Assembly (NCBI GenBank): GCA_030752795.1
Contig: JASMDM010000013.1
Coordinates: 21,647 to 85,646, forward strand
DNA from: SAR202 cluster bacterium
Lineage (GTDB): Bacteria > Chloroflexota > Dehalococcoidia > Lucifugimonadales > UBA1123
Reading direction: 5' to 3'
DNA: 64,000 bases
A model generated the notes under the pieces. The model made no database searches, was not told the DNA's origin, and was given only the letters and a program-made list of their open reading frames with translations. Positions 54,669 through 63,414 of the stretch are shown piece after piece. The number at the start of each line of letters is the position of its first letter. The stretch's first letter is position 1. The translations under genes were made by a program, and so were the position numbers.

Positions 54669-56896
54669 GCTACAGGTTCGACCTCGACGAGGCATGTGTT
54701 GTATGTCTGAGCTCCGGACGGCGACGGGCTATCCAGCGAGAGCACGTTCGCCGAGCCGCCGGTGTCGACGCCGGATTCGTCGGGACTGAACCACGCGCCC
54801 TCCTTCATCGAAACGACGCCCCTCGTGATCCGGTCGGTCACCTTCACGGGCATGATCGTTGCCCCGCGATCGTTGAAGACACGAACCTGCTGGCCATCGG
54901 AGATCGACCGGTCGACGGCATCGTCGGTGTGCACCCAAACAACCTGTGGATCGACGGCTTGCAAAACTGTCAGATTGCCGAAGGTCGAATGGGACCGCGC
55001 CTTCGATTGCGGCGTCACAAGCTGCAGCGGATGCGCCAGGTCGGCCTCAAACGGCGGGACGTACTTCGGAATCGCCGGAATCGAGCCAAGGCCGTAGAAA
55101 TCCGGTTCGCTCGCGATGGCGGTCGAGTATATCTCGATCTTGCCTGACGGCGTCGAAAACGGGTTGCTGTCCGGGTTGTCGATTTGGTCCGCGAAGGCGA
55201 CCGGAGCGCTGGGCGGAGGCAGTCGCGCCAAACCGTTCTCCATGAACGCGTCGAAGTCGTCGATCGCGGTGCCTTCACAGAACTCACGCAGCCACTCGAT
55301 GTCCGACGCCTTGTCGTTGTATCCCGAGATGCCAAGGCGCTTCGCCAGATCGGTGCAGATGTCGATGTCGTTTCGGCACTCGTACATCGGCTCGATGGCC
55401 TGTTTCATGAAGATCGCGTAGTGGCCAATTCCCCACGGCGTGCTGATGTCGTTGCGCTCCCAAGAAAAGGAGGCTGGCAGCACGATGTCGGCGTGTTGGG
55501 CCATCGGCGTCATGAAGTGGTCGTGGATCACTATGAACTCGATGTTGTCAGACTTCATCGCCTCGGAGGTCTTGTTCGTGTTGGGGAGCTGGTTCAACCA
55601 GTTGCCGAACGCCCCGTAGATCATCTTGACGTCCACCGGGTAGCCGCCGGAGGTCCCTTTTTCGAGAAGGTCCGCGAGTTTGGCTTTGGCGACCTTGGTC
55701 GTTACCGGGTTCGGGCCCGTGGGCAATCCGGACAACCCGACTCCGGCGCTTCCAGTCGACCCCGAGCTGACGCCGGTGTTGCCGCCGGAGACGCCGATGC
55801 TGCCTGTCATCGCCGCGAGTGCGAAGGCGGCGCGGTGGAACTGCTCCCCGTACGCGGTCCTGCCGGGCGCGAAGCCGCAGTGGATCGCCGCGGGCTGACT
55901 GGTTGCGAACTCGCGGGCGAGCTCGGCGATCTTCGCCGCGGGGACGCCCGTGATCTCCTCGGCCCACTCGGGCGTCTTCGGAACGCCGTCGGCGGCGCCT
56001 AATACGTAGCTGCGATAGTCGGATCCCGGAGGAGCGCCGTCCGGAAGATGCGCTTCGTCGAAGCCTTGGACGTAACGGTCGAGGAAGTGCTGGTCCTGCA
56101 ATTCCTCTGTGACGATCACATACGCCATCGCGACGAGCATCGCCGCGTCGGTGGAAGGCTTGATGTAGATGTGCTCGTCTGCCACCGTGGCGCTCGTGTG
56201 GGAGCCGCGCGGGTCGATGCAAATCATGCGCGTGCCCTGTTTGCGGGCGTGCTTCAGATATTCGAGCGTGCCCGTGCCAAAGTGTCCGTCGCCCGGGGTC
56301 CAGCCCCAAAGCAGGATCATCTTGGAGTTGGCGTAGTCGATCGGATCTCGCCCGGCGGGACCAGTGAGGCCAGCGTAATCGCCAAAGGTGTGCTGAAAGG
56401 CGAACGCTTCGGCCTGTCTGGAGATGTTGCCCCAGGGCTCGGTGCAGCCGCCGAACATGTTGAGCAATCGCTGAACGGTGTTGCGGTTGTTGAGCAGGGG
56501 AGCGGCGCCACCGCTGGACGCGTTGAGTATCGACGCGGACCCGTGTTCCTTCCGGATTCGCAGCATGGAGCTCGCCACTTCGTCGAGCGCCACGTCCCAG
56601 GAGATGCGCTCGAACTCGCCCGATCCGCGCTTGCCGGTGCGCCGCATCGGGTACTTGAGCCGGTCGGGATGGTTAACCCGCTCTTCGGCCGCGAAGCCTC
56701 GCACGCAGGCAAACAGAGGCGGCATTTCGGCGTCCCACTTTCCCGGTTGCGTGCTGATCTTTACGATTTTGCCGTCGCGAACGTGGGCGTTGACGATGCA
56801 GCGCCCTCCGCACCCGGAGGCGCACGTGCTGGTGACGATGCGCTCGCCGTCTGTCTCCTGTCGTCGTGGGTTCTGGTAGATTGTTGTCGCGACCAT
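54665..56896 (-). CDS. DMSO-reductase-family molybdopterin oxidoreductase
   Basis: The start at ATG 56894-56896 has GGAG six bases upstream. The 743 residues include a complete [4Fe-4S] motif (TCASGCGGRC with LFACVRG) and the cofactor-loading region MFGGCTEPWGNISRQAEAF, in which Ser is the likely Mo ligand as in DMSO/TMAO/biotin-sulfoxide reductases. The C-terminal cap contains VTPQSKARSHSTFGN and GVVSMKEGAWFSP. No Tat signal precedes it and no B or C subunit follows, so a cytoplasmic or separately encoded partner must be assumed. S- or N-oxide substrates are plausible. Confidence 0.88.
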   Translation of the reverse strand: MVATTIYQNPRRQETDGERIVTSTCASGCGGRCIVNAHVRDGKIVKISTQPGKWDAEMPPLFACVRGFAAEERVNHPDRLKYPMRRTGKRGSGEFERISWDVALDEVASSMLRIRKEHGSASILNASSGGAAPLLNNRNTVQRLLNMFGGCTEPWGNISRQAEAFAFQHTFGDYAGLTGPAGRDPIDYANSKMILLWGWTPGDGHFGTGTLEYLKHARKQGTRMICIDPRGSHTSATVADEHIYIKPSTDAAMLVAMAYVIVTEELQDQHFLDRYVQGFDEAHLPDGAPPGSDYRSYVLGAADGVPKTPEWAEEITGVPAAKIAELAREFATSQPAAIHCGFAPGRTAYGEQFHRAAFALAAMTGSIGVSGGNTGVSSGSTGSAGVGLSGLPTGPNPVTTKVAKAKLADLLEKGTSGGYPVDVKMIYGAFGNWLNQLPNTNKTSEAMKSDNIEFIVIHDHFMTPMAQHADIVLPASFSWERNDISTPWGIGHYAIFMKQAIEPMYECRNDIDICTDLAKRLGISGYNDKASDIEWLREFCEGTAIDDFDAFMENGLARLPPPSAPVAFADQIDNPDSNPFSTPSGKIEIYSTAIASEPDFYGLGSIPAIPKYVPPFEADLAHPLQLVTPQSKARSHSTFGNLTVLQAVDPQVVWVHTDDAVDRSISDGQQVRVFNDRGATIMPVKVTDRITRGVVSMKEGAWFSPDESGVDTGGSANVLSLDSPSPSGAQTYNTCLVEVEPVA

Positions 56897-57038
56897 GAGT
56901 TCTCCGTCCGCTGTTTGTTGTTGCAACTGCCGGGCAGGGTATCACGAGATAGGCGTATTAATAAGGCTGGCCGACCAAGCCTGGTGGGAATTTCGAACTT
57001 CTCCGCGTCGATACCGGGTCTGCGAATGAAACCGAGTG

Positions 57039-57293
57039 TTACGAGCCTTTCCGAAGGCCAGCCAGCGAACCCAGCAAAGCAACCAGGATGGCGAGCTTGA
57101 ACGCGGACCACCAAGACAGCGTTTCGGCGATGAGCCCCTGTTCGACAGCGCCGGGGAACAGATCGGGAACCGTCCATGCCCACACCAGCTTGATAACGAG
57201 CAGCGCCAAGAGCAAAAGTCCGACGAATAGGCCGATGAATCCGACACAGCCCATGCACCCAAGCGTCGAAAAGCCGAGTATCCTTTTGGTCAT
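57039..57293 (-). CDS. Small two-helix membrane protein
   Basis: An 84-residue protein with two hydrophobic segments (GFIGLFVGLLLLALLVIKLVW and LAILVALLGSLAGL) and two cysteines near the N-terminus (CMGC). No family is recognised. It is on the same strand as the DMSO-reductase-like gene 143 bases downstream. No role is assigned. Confidence 0.5.
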   Translation of the reverse strand: MTKRILGFSTLGCMGCVGFIGLFVGLLLLALLVIKLVWAWTVPDLFPGAVEQGLIAETLSWWSAFKLAILVALLGSLAGLRKGS

Positions 57294-57375
57294 TTCCCGC
57301 CCGCGCTTGTTTCCCGTTCGTCAGCCAATGCCAGCGTCGCTCCCGATCCGCATCATCGTTTCCGCGGATGTGCGC

Positions 57376-58036
57376 CTATTCTATCCTGAGCGCCTCCTTT
57401 ACGGAAATCCCCGCAGTGCGTCTTGCGGGCAGCGCCGCGCCCAGCCAACCGCTCCATGCGAAGCTCGGACGGCCATGCGCCGACCGATGTCGGATCGATG
57501 ACCAGCCGATCCAGCATCCCGAATACCGTGATCGTCATCATCGCGACGGCTGCGACGACCGCCATTGCAGCGATCGCCAGCCACGCCCTGGCTTTGCGGG
57601 CGAAAACGTCCTTGGTGCCGAAAACGACGACGTGAGGCATGTGCAACCGCACGGCGAGTTCCGCGAGCTTCGACAGGTTCGATGAGCCACGCTGGAAGCG
57701 CCGTGACAAAGCTTCAACAGTTCGGACACGACCAGATTGCCAGGCTGGGAGCGGCGTGAAGATTACAATCATCGCTCCGATGACTGCGACGACCGCCGCT
57801 TTCCGAATCGGCTCGTTGTCGGGAGAAACCCCAGCGTAGAGCAGTTCTCCGAAAGCATTCAGAATCAGCGGAGTCGCGAGAACCGCGAGCACGACCCCGA
57901 GCACGGTGGCGACCAAACCGAGCGCGAGCTGCTGGCCAAGGAAAAGCATCGCGATGTGCTTGGGGCTGAACCCGCTCGCCTTGAGGACGCTGACATCGCG
58001 GATCTGCGATCGGACGCCGAGGAACGTTGCGAGGAG
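57376..58036 (-). pseudogene. FtsX/MacB-type ABC permease fragment
   Basis: Immediately after the TAA of the FHA gene, and in the same frame, the sequence reads LLATFLGVRSQIRDVSVLKA and continues with three membrane helices of an FtsX-domain permease. A one-base shift near 57480 is needed to reach the genuine C-terminus (AWSGWLGAALPARRTAGISV and KEALRIE) at TAG 57376. The N-terminal half and first helix are missing, and no ATPase gene is nearby. This is a truncated, decayed ABC exporter. Confidence 0.6.
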
Positions 58037-58411
58037 TTAGGCAACCGCTCCAACTCGGGCGTCAACCGACCGCTCGTCGCGTTCCGCTGCCCCTGGAGCA
58101 GCGTGCCTGATGATCAGAGCGGTGCTGCCAGCGGCCAGTCGAATCCGATCGCCGTCTTTGAGCAGGTGCTCCGAGTTCCCGGTGTTCCGGTCGTTCACAA
58201 ATGGGCCGTTGACGGAGTTCAGATCGCGAAGCACAACACCGCGTGGAGTGTCCACGATGAGGGCGTGCTTCCGAGACACCGCGGGATCATCGACGATGAC
58301 GTCGCAGGTCGTTTCTCGTCCGATAATCGTGGGACGAGGGGTCAACTGGATCGACAAACCGTCCCAAATTCCACCGTAGATCACCAACTGGGGTCGGATA
58401 GTTGCTAACAT
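58037..58411 (-). CDS. FHA-domain protein
   Basis: The preferred start is ATG 58409-58411, with AGGAG nine bases upstream, giving 124 residues; the open frame reaches 58672. The FHA core is PTIIGRETTCDVIVDDPAVS, RKHALI and LRDLNSVNGPFVND, all with the phosphothreonine-contact residues. FHA modules bind phosphothreonine peptides, usually in Ser/Thr-kinase signalling. The gene ends 1 base before a permease fragment. No kinase gene is seen in the window. Confidence 0.72.
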   Translation of the reverse strand: MLATIRPQLVIYGGIWDGLSIQLTPRPTIIGRETTCDVIVDDPAVSRKHALIVDTPRGVVLRDLNSVNGPFVNDRNTGNSEHLLKDGDRIRLAAGSTALIIRHAAPGAAERDERSVDARVGAVA

Positions 58412-58780
58412 TGCCTGGCTCCTCTCGAAGACGTCCGTCCCGTCTTCGTCTCTGCTTACCGTACCCGGACTCTTGGCATCCAACATGGCCATCGTGGCCG
58501 ATTCTGATTCATCCTTGCGATCGACCGAGCGGTCAGTCATTGGTCTTGCACCGTCCGTCGGATCGGCTCGGTCACCGGGGTCTGTCTGTTCAAGTGCGTG
58601 CATATATTCAGACGCTCGGAAGACGAGATTGGTTCCAAGTTCCCGACAATCCGAACTCGACGACCGAAACACGGGCCCGTCGCGACAGCGGTAGAATGAT
58701 CGGGATGCGCCTCACACGCCCTCGTTGAGCACCGGATTGAAGGCAATCGCAACGAACCAACCGAAATCGAACGACAAACG

Positions 58781-59353
58781 ATGAGCCCCAACCAATTCAC
58801 GGCACTGGAATCGCCAAGCCTGCTGCTCCGACGATTCCACGAATCGGATCTGGAGACGTTTCTCGCGTACCGCAACGATCCTGATGTGTCCAGATACCAA
58901 CTCTGGGATTCGATCACCAGACAGGAAGCGGCGGACTTCATCGAATCCCAGCAAACCGCTCAACCCGATGTTCCCGGACGAGGGTTCCAATTTGCCGTCG
59001 AACAGAAGGGCGCCGGCAATCTGATCGGGGACTGTTACCTGAAGATCGACGAAGCGGACCCTTTGCAGGCTGAATTCGGAGTTTCGATTGCGACGGAGCA
59101 TCAACGCCGAGGATTCGCGCGTGAAGCTGTCTCGACCGTACTCGACTATGTGTTCTCGAGCCTGGACCTACATCGAATCATCGCTCGCACCGACTGCGAG
59201 AACGATGCCTCGATCGCGCTGTTGGAGCGACTGGGGATGCGCAGGGAAGGGCACTTCATCCAGAATATCTGGTTCAAGGGCAAATGGGGCGACGAGTACC
59301 TCTACGCAATCCTCAAAGATGAGTGGCTCGCTATACAAGGCGCCGGCTCATAA
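58781..59353 (+). CDS. GNAT-family N-acetyltransferase (RimJ/RimL-like)
   Basis: A 190-residue GNAT protein. It has a beta1 region LLLRRFHESDLETFLAYRND, motif A with the acetyl-CoA loop HQRRGFAREAVSTVLDYVF, and motif B NDASIALLERLGMRREGHF. The layout matches ribosomal-protein/spermidine-type acetyltransferases of the RimJ/RimL group. The substrate is unknown. It precedes the PPC gene on the same strand. Confidence 0.82.
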   Translation: MSPNQFTALESPSLLLRRFHESDLETFLAYRNDPDVSRYQLWDSITRQEAADFIESQQTAQPDVPGRGFQFAVEQKGAGNLIGDCYLKIDEADPLQAEFGVSIATEHQRRGFAREAVSTVLDYVFSSLDLHRIIARTDCENDASIALLERLGMRREGHFIQNIWFKGKWGDEYLYAILKDEWLAIQGAGS

Positions 59354-59532
59354 GCGAATTGTGGATCTGAGTGACGGTTGACGACATAGGTGGCCGGAAT
59401 TATGATTGCCTGAGCACGGACCCGCGACGAGGAGATCATCGACTCGAGTCGCAAAACCGTCTACCTTTGAAATCAAACACGGTCGGAGCAGCACGCCCGT
59501 ACAAATCCCGAAACCAAACCCGGAGGCGTCCG

Positions 59533-59940
59533 ATGAGCGAGACATGGAAAGCCACCCCAAGTCGCGTGGTCTATCGAAGGTTTGATCCGGGCGAATCGTT
59601 GGTCGCCGGCCTTGACGCCTTCGCCCGCTCCGAGGGCATCCGTTCCGCGATCATCACATCGTGCATCGGCAGCCTTTCGACGTTGCGGCTCCGCAATCTC
59701 TGCGAACGGGACGGCGATCGCTCCGAATTCCAATGGCACAATATCGGCGGAATCTTGGAAATTGTGAGCGCGGAAGGTTACGTTCAGCCGCTGCCTGACG
59801 GCGAGATTCGCACCCACATCCACATCGTCACGGCACGACCCTCTGGCGAGCTCGTAGGCGGACACTGCGACGACGGCGTCATCTTGACCGGGGCGTTCAT
59901 GTACCTGCAAGTGCTCGAGCACGACGAAGACGCCGGATAG
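59533..59940 (+). CDS. PPC/DUF296-domain protein
   Basis: The start at ATG 59533 has GGAGG upstream. The 135 residues match the PPC (PCC) domain: SLVAGLDAFARSEGIRSAII, a central beta-sheet, and the metal-binding THIHIVTARPSGELVGGHCD. In bacteria this fold often forms trimers with a zinc site and has been linked to DNA binding or unknown metabolism. It lies 34 bases before the SDR gene. Confidence 0.78.
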   Translation: MSETWKATPSRVVYRRFDPGESLVAGLDAFARSEGIRSAIITSCIGSLSTLRLRNLCERDGDRSEFQWHNIGGILEIVSAEGYVQPLPDGEIRTHIHIVTARPSGELVGGHCDDGVILTGAFMYLQVLEHDEDAG

Positions 59941-59973
59941 CCGGCCAATAGAGCGACAGCGAGGGCGACCAAA

Positions 59974-60774
59974 ATGGACAGACGAGAGAGCCTACGACTC
60001 AACGGCAGGGTGGCGATCGTCAGCGGCGCCGGAACCCACGGAGGCCAGGGCGTCGGCAACGGCGCGGCCACCGCGATCCTGATGGCGCGCGAAGGCGCTC
60101 GACTCGTGCTGGTTGACGCGGTCGCCGAGTGGGTCGACGCGACCAAGGCCACCATCGAATCCGAGGGCGGCGAAGCAGTTTCGGTGGTCGCCGACGTCAC
60201 AAATGCCGACGACTGCCAGCGCGCCGTTGACAAGGCCGTCGAGACCTACGGGGTGGTCCATCTGCTGCACAACAACGTCGGCGGCGGCAGCGTGCGCGGG
60301 AACGTGGTCGAAGCGACCGAAGAGGACTGGCAGCGGAGCGCTTCGGTCAACTTGATGAGCATGATTCACATGAGCCGATTTTCCGTGCCTCACATGAAAG
60401 CGGCCGGGGCCGGCTCCATTACCAACGTATCGTCCGTCACCGCCCTCCGACCCAAGGCCGGAGCGTCTTCAGCGCCCTACACGGTGAACAAAGCCGCGGT
60501 CGTCGGACTGACCCAGGCGATGGCGTTGGACCACGCCGCCGACAACATTCGAGTCAACTGCATCATGCCCGGCCTGATGTGGACGCCTCGCGTCGCGTCC
60601 GGAGCGGGCGCCAGGCGCGAGACGCGCCAAACCTCGACGCCGCTCCCGACCGAAGGCGAAGGATGGGACATCGCCTGGGCGGCTGTGTTCCTAGCGAGCG
60701 ACGAGGCCAGGTTCGTGACCGGTGTCGTTCTCCCCGTAGACGGCGGCTTCCTGCTCACCAGCGCCCCGAACTAA
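59974..60774 (+). CDS. Short-chain dehydrogenase/reductase
   Basis: A 266-residue classical SDR. It has a Rossmann motif VSGAGTHGGQGVGNGAAT (loop longer than the usual TGxxxGxG), NNVGGG near residue 90, and the catalytic Ser-Tyr-Lys set in NVSSVTALRPKAGASSAPYT with YxxxK following. The NAD(P) site and a PVDGGFLLTS C-terminus are standard. It probably oxidises or reduces a small alcohol or ketone. The PPC gene and this one may be co-transcribed. Confidence 0.85.
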   Translation: MDRRESLRLNGRVAIVSGAGTHGGQGVGNGAATAILMAREGARLVLVDAVAEWVDATKATIESEGGEAVSVVADVTNADDCQRAVDKAVETYGVVHLLHNNVGGGSVRGNVVEATEEDWQRSASVNLMSMIHMSRFSVPHMKAAGAGSITNVSSVTALRPKAGASSAPYTVNKAAVVGLTQAMALDHAADNIRVNCIMPGLMWTPRVASGAGARRETRQTSTPLPTEGEGWDIAWAAVFLASDEARFVTGVVLPVDGGFLLTSAPN

Positions 60775-60862
60775 CCGCGCTCCGCAGCAAGACTCAATGT
60801 CACTAACCAGCGCCCTTTGCCCTGCATGAATGCGCGCCAAACCGACTGAACCCGCAACAACA

Positions 60863-61021
60863 TACCGTAGGGGAGGGTCAAACCCTCCCGCATGGTTCCG
60901 CAGAACTGGAGCATCGTCCAGCGGGTATAACGGGCGGCAACCGGGCTGAAGGGCGTTTTGTTGCCTGACATGGCTTGCTGATGCACCGCATCGGGAGGGT
61001 TTGAAACCTTCCCCTGCGGTA
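60863..61021. repeat. Pair of inverted palindromic repeats (MITE-like) between convergent genes
   Basis: TACCGTAGGGGAGGGTCAAA with CCCTCCCGCATGG (60863-60895) has an inverted, diverged partner at 60986-61021, where CCCTTCCCC-type sequence reads back as TACCGCAGGGGAAGGTTTCA. Each copy also folds on itself (GGGAGGGT/ACCCTCCC). The pair sits between the convergent SDR and hydroxyacid dehydrogenase genes, where it may act as a terminator on both strands. Confidence 0.55.
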
Positions 61022-61043
61022 TCGTCGCGAACGGTCTCGCCCT

Positions 61044-62120
61044 CTACATGATCCTGTCGACGGGCATGTTCACCCACGAACTCATCTCGTGCGGCGCCGT
61101 GACAGGCTCGGCCGGGCATACGTAGTCCGATGTGATGTCCGAGATGGATGGCGTTCCCAGCAGACCCATCGCGACAGTGAGCTCTTCTTCGAGAATCTCC
61201 AGCAGTCGTACGAGTCCCGCTTGGCCGTTTGCTCCCAAGCCCCAAACCTGCATCTTTCCGATCGCCACCGCCTTGACCCCAAGGGCGACGGCTTTGGCGA
61301 TGTCGCTGCCTCGCTGTACCCCGCCGTCGAGTACGATCTCGGCTTTTCCGTCGACCGCATCGACGATCTCCCCGAGCATGTCCATCGTGCCCAAGCCGTG
61401 GTCCAACTGGCGTCCACCGTGGTTTGACACCCACACGACGTCGACGCCGTGCTCTACGGCAATGGAGGCGTCCTCTGCCGTCGCGATGCCCTTCAACATG
61501 AACGGGAGGCCTGCCACCTCCTTGATCCGGTCGATCGTGTCCCAGGTCACGGACGCTTGATGAGACCGCGCGGACGGGTCGCGAACGGTGACAGGGGTCG
61601 TACGACCCAGCAGCGGCCTCTCTCTCCGGCTGTAGCTGGCCGTGTCGACGGTGATGCAAAGGGCCGTGTAGCCGGCAGCTTTGATCCTCGCGATCTGGCC
61701 TAGAGTCCACTCCCAGTCGCCATGTAGATAGAGCTGAAACATCTTCGGATAGTCCACGGCCGCCGCCGTGTGTTCGAGTGTCGGTTCCGTTACCGAACTC
61801 AATACGTGCACGATCCCGAACTCCGCCGCGGCTTTGGTCGATGCCGCGGAGCCCTCCGGCGTGAAGTTCTGCAACCCTCCCACGGGCGCCAGCATGACCG
61901 GAATTCGCAGACGCTGACCGAGGAACTCCGTCGACGGGTCGACGTTGGACACGTCTCGGAGCACCCTCGGGCGGAATGCGATTCGGTCGAATGCCAATCG
62001 GTTCCGGCGCTGGGTCGTTTCCGACTCAGAGGCGCCGGACACGAAATCCCAGGCAGACTGGGGGAGATTCTTTCGTGCCGCTTGGACGATCTCTTCGTTG
62101 CTTACGTATTCAGAAGTCAC
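61044..62120 (-). CDS. FMN-dependent alpha-hydroxyacid dehydrogenase
   Basis: The start is at GTG 62118-62120, preceded by GGAGGA. The 358 residues show the TIM barrel of lactate/glycolate/mandelate oxidases: N-terminal SAWDFVSGASESETTQRRNR, LAPVGGLQNF, the FMN-binding LVRLLEILEEEL, and the catalytic His in WVSNHGGRQLD with the conserved Arg. It oxidises 2-hydroxyacids to 2-oxoacids with FMN. It is on the same strand as the amidohydrolase, 60 bases downstream of it. Confidence 0.9.
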   Translation of the reverse strand: MTSEYVSNEEIVQAARKNLPQSAWDFVSGASESETTQRRNRLAFDRIAFRPRVLRDVSNVDPSTEFLGQRLRIPVMLAPVGGLQNFTPEGSAASTKAAAEFGIVHVLSSVTEPTLEHTAAAVDYPKMFQLYLHGDWEWTLGQIARIKAAGYTALCITVDTASYSRRERPLLGRTTPVTVRDPSARSHQASVTWDTIDRIKEVAGLPFMLKGIATAEDASIAVEHGVDVVWVSNHGGRQLDHGLGTMDMLGEIVDAVDGKAEIVLDGGVQRGSDIAKAVALGVKAVAIGKMQVWGLGANGQAGLVRLLEILEEELTVAMGLLGTPSISDITSDYVCPAEPVTAPHEMSSWVNMPVDRIM

Positions 62121-62180
62121 GATTCCTCCTAAGTTTCGCCGCACGGGGTCACGCGGCGTGTTCACAGCCGGAAGTTGTTT

Positions 62181-63203
62181 TTACGCCTCGACCCGATACA
62201 CACGAACCGCGTTGTCGTGGAACATCGCGGCCCGCTCCGACGCCGAGTAACCGCTCGACAACCGCTTGAAAGCGTTGTACATCACGTTGTACGAGTACGA
62301 CACTTTATCGACAGGGAAGTTGCTCTCGAACATGCACCTGTCCGGGCCGAACCGCTCGATGCAGTAGTTCATCAGGGGCGCCATCGACTCTGCCAGTTCT
62401 TCGGAGCTCACCGGTACATCCCGCCCGTGCCAATCGAAGCCGGTGCGCGGCATGCCGATGCCGCCAAGCTTTACGACGACGTTCGGGTTGGCGGCGACCG
62501 CCGCGATTCCGTTCCGCCAGGTCGTCATTACTTCGTCGAAGTTCGCGTACGGGCCCACTCGCAGCAAGCCACCGATGTGGTTCAGGATGATCGTCAAGTC
62601 CGGGACAACCCGCGCAAAATCCGCCAATTCCGGCAGTTGAGGGAAGTAGAGCCACGCTTCAAGTGACATCCCCTTGCTCGCCAGTACGCGAGCACCGGCG
62701 CGGAAATTGTCCGTGCCTAGTTGGCCTTCGGTTCGGTGCGCGGACGTGACCTCGATCTCCGGGTGCGGGTCCCAGGTTACCGAGTGTCGGATTCCGCGGA
62801 ACCTGTTCGGACTAGCGGCTTGCAGCGCGTCCAGAACCCGCTCGACGCGATCTCCCAGGTTCAGATTCGCGTGTCCCACGATGGACGCCGCGGCTCGGGT
62901 GGGACCGTAAAGCCCGCTGGCGCTCGCAGCCGCTAGACCCTGCACGAACTCGACTTCGCCAACCGGGCGCATCTCCTCGGGTCCATCGGCGCGATACATC
63001 GATCGAGCCTCGACGAACACCGTGGATCGCACGTTGTGTCCGCTGTTGACGTCGGCGGCCAAATCGTCGAGCAGATAGCGTTGGTGCGGAATGCGAGCCG
63101 TGCGCTGATCCCAGAAATGGTGATGGGGATCGCAAATGGGGATCTCTGGCTCGAGAGTGGGTTCGGTGGTGAGTGCCAGCCAGTCATTGCCTCCGAACGG
63201 CAT
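62181..63203 (-). CDS. Amidohydrolase-2 (TIM-barrel metal-dependent hydrolase) family
   Basis: A 340-residue amidohydrolase-2 protein. The metal-binding motif ICDPHHHFWD is near residue 23-32, a barrel His occurs in ILNHIGGLL near 228, and the C-terminal Asp/Glu region is RCMFESNFPVDK near 295. Members include decarboxylases of aromatic acids and lactonases (4-sulfomuconolactonase-like). Substrate choice cannot be made from sequence. The gene probably shares a transcript with the downstream FMN enzyme. Confidence 0.85.
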   Translation of the reverse strand: MPFGGNDWLALTTEPTLEPEIPICDPHHHFWDQRTARIPHQRYLLDDLAADVNSGHNVRSTVFVEARSMYRADGPEEMRPVGEVEFVQGLAAASASGLYGPTRAAASIVGHANLNLGDRVERVLDALQAASPNRFRGIRHSVTWDPHPEIEVTSAHRTEGQLGTDNFRAGARVLASKGMSLEAWLYFPQLPELADFARVVPDLTIILNHIGGLLRVGPYANFDEVMTTWRNGIAAVAANPNVVVKLGGIGMPRTGFDWHGRDVPVSSEELAESMAPLMNYCIERFGPDRCMFESNFPVDKVSYSYNVMYNAFKRLSSGYSASERAAMFHDNAVRVYRVEA

Positions 63204-63314
63204 AATGGCGCCTCCGTCGTGGGATTGTGCGGCCCAATCCTATCACAACAGATGCCGAAAAACCCTTCGCGCCGGAACGCAAATCCAGGCATGAGGCAGA
63301 CAAGCCTAACGCTG

Positions 63315-63354
63315 AAAAAAGGGCTCCGCCTCCGAGGGGATCGGAGACGGAGCC
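63315..63354 (-). terminator. Rho-independent terminator of the CcdA-like gene
   Basis: On the minus strand GGCTCCGTCTCCGA-TCCCC-TCGGAGGCGGAGCC is a 14-bp stem with one mismatch, followed by CTTTTTT. It lies about 60 bases beyond the stop of the CcdA-like gene. Confidence 0.8.
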
Positions 63355-63414
63355 TCACCAGAGAAGCGAGACGTCGCGTACTAGGCGTGGCTCAAGCGCC
63401 CAGCGAACGTTCGC

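Noticed and set aside
56048..57100. Plus-strand open frame of 350 codons
   Set aside because: Antisense to the DMSO-reductase-like gene; not protein-like.
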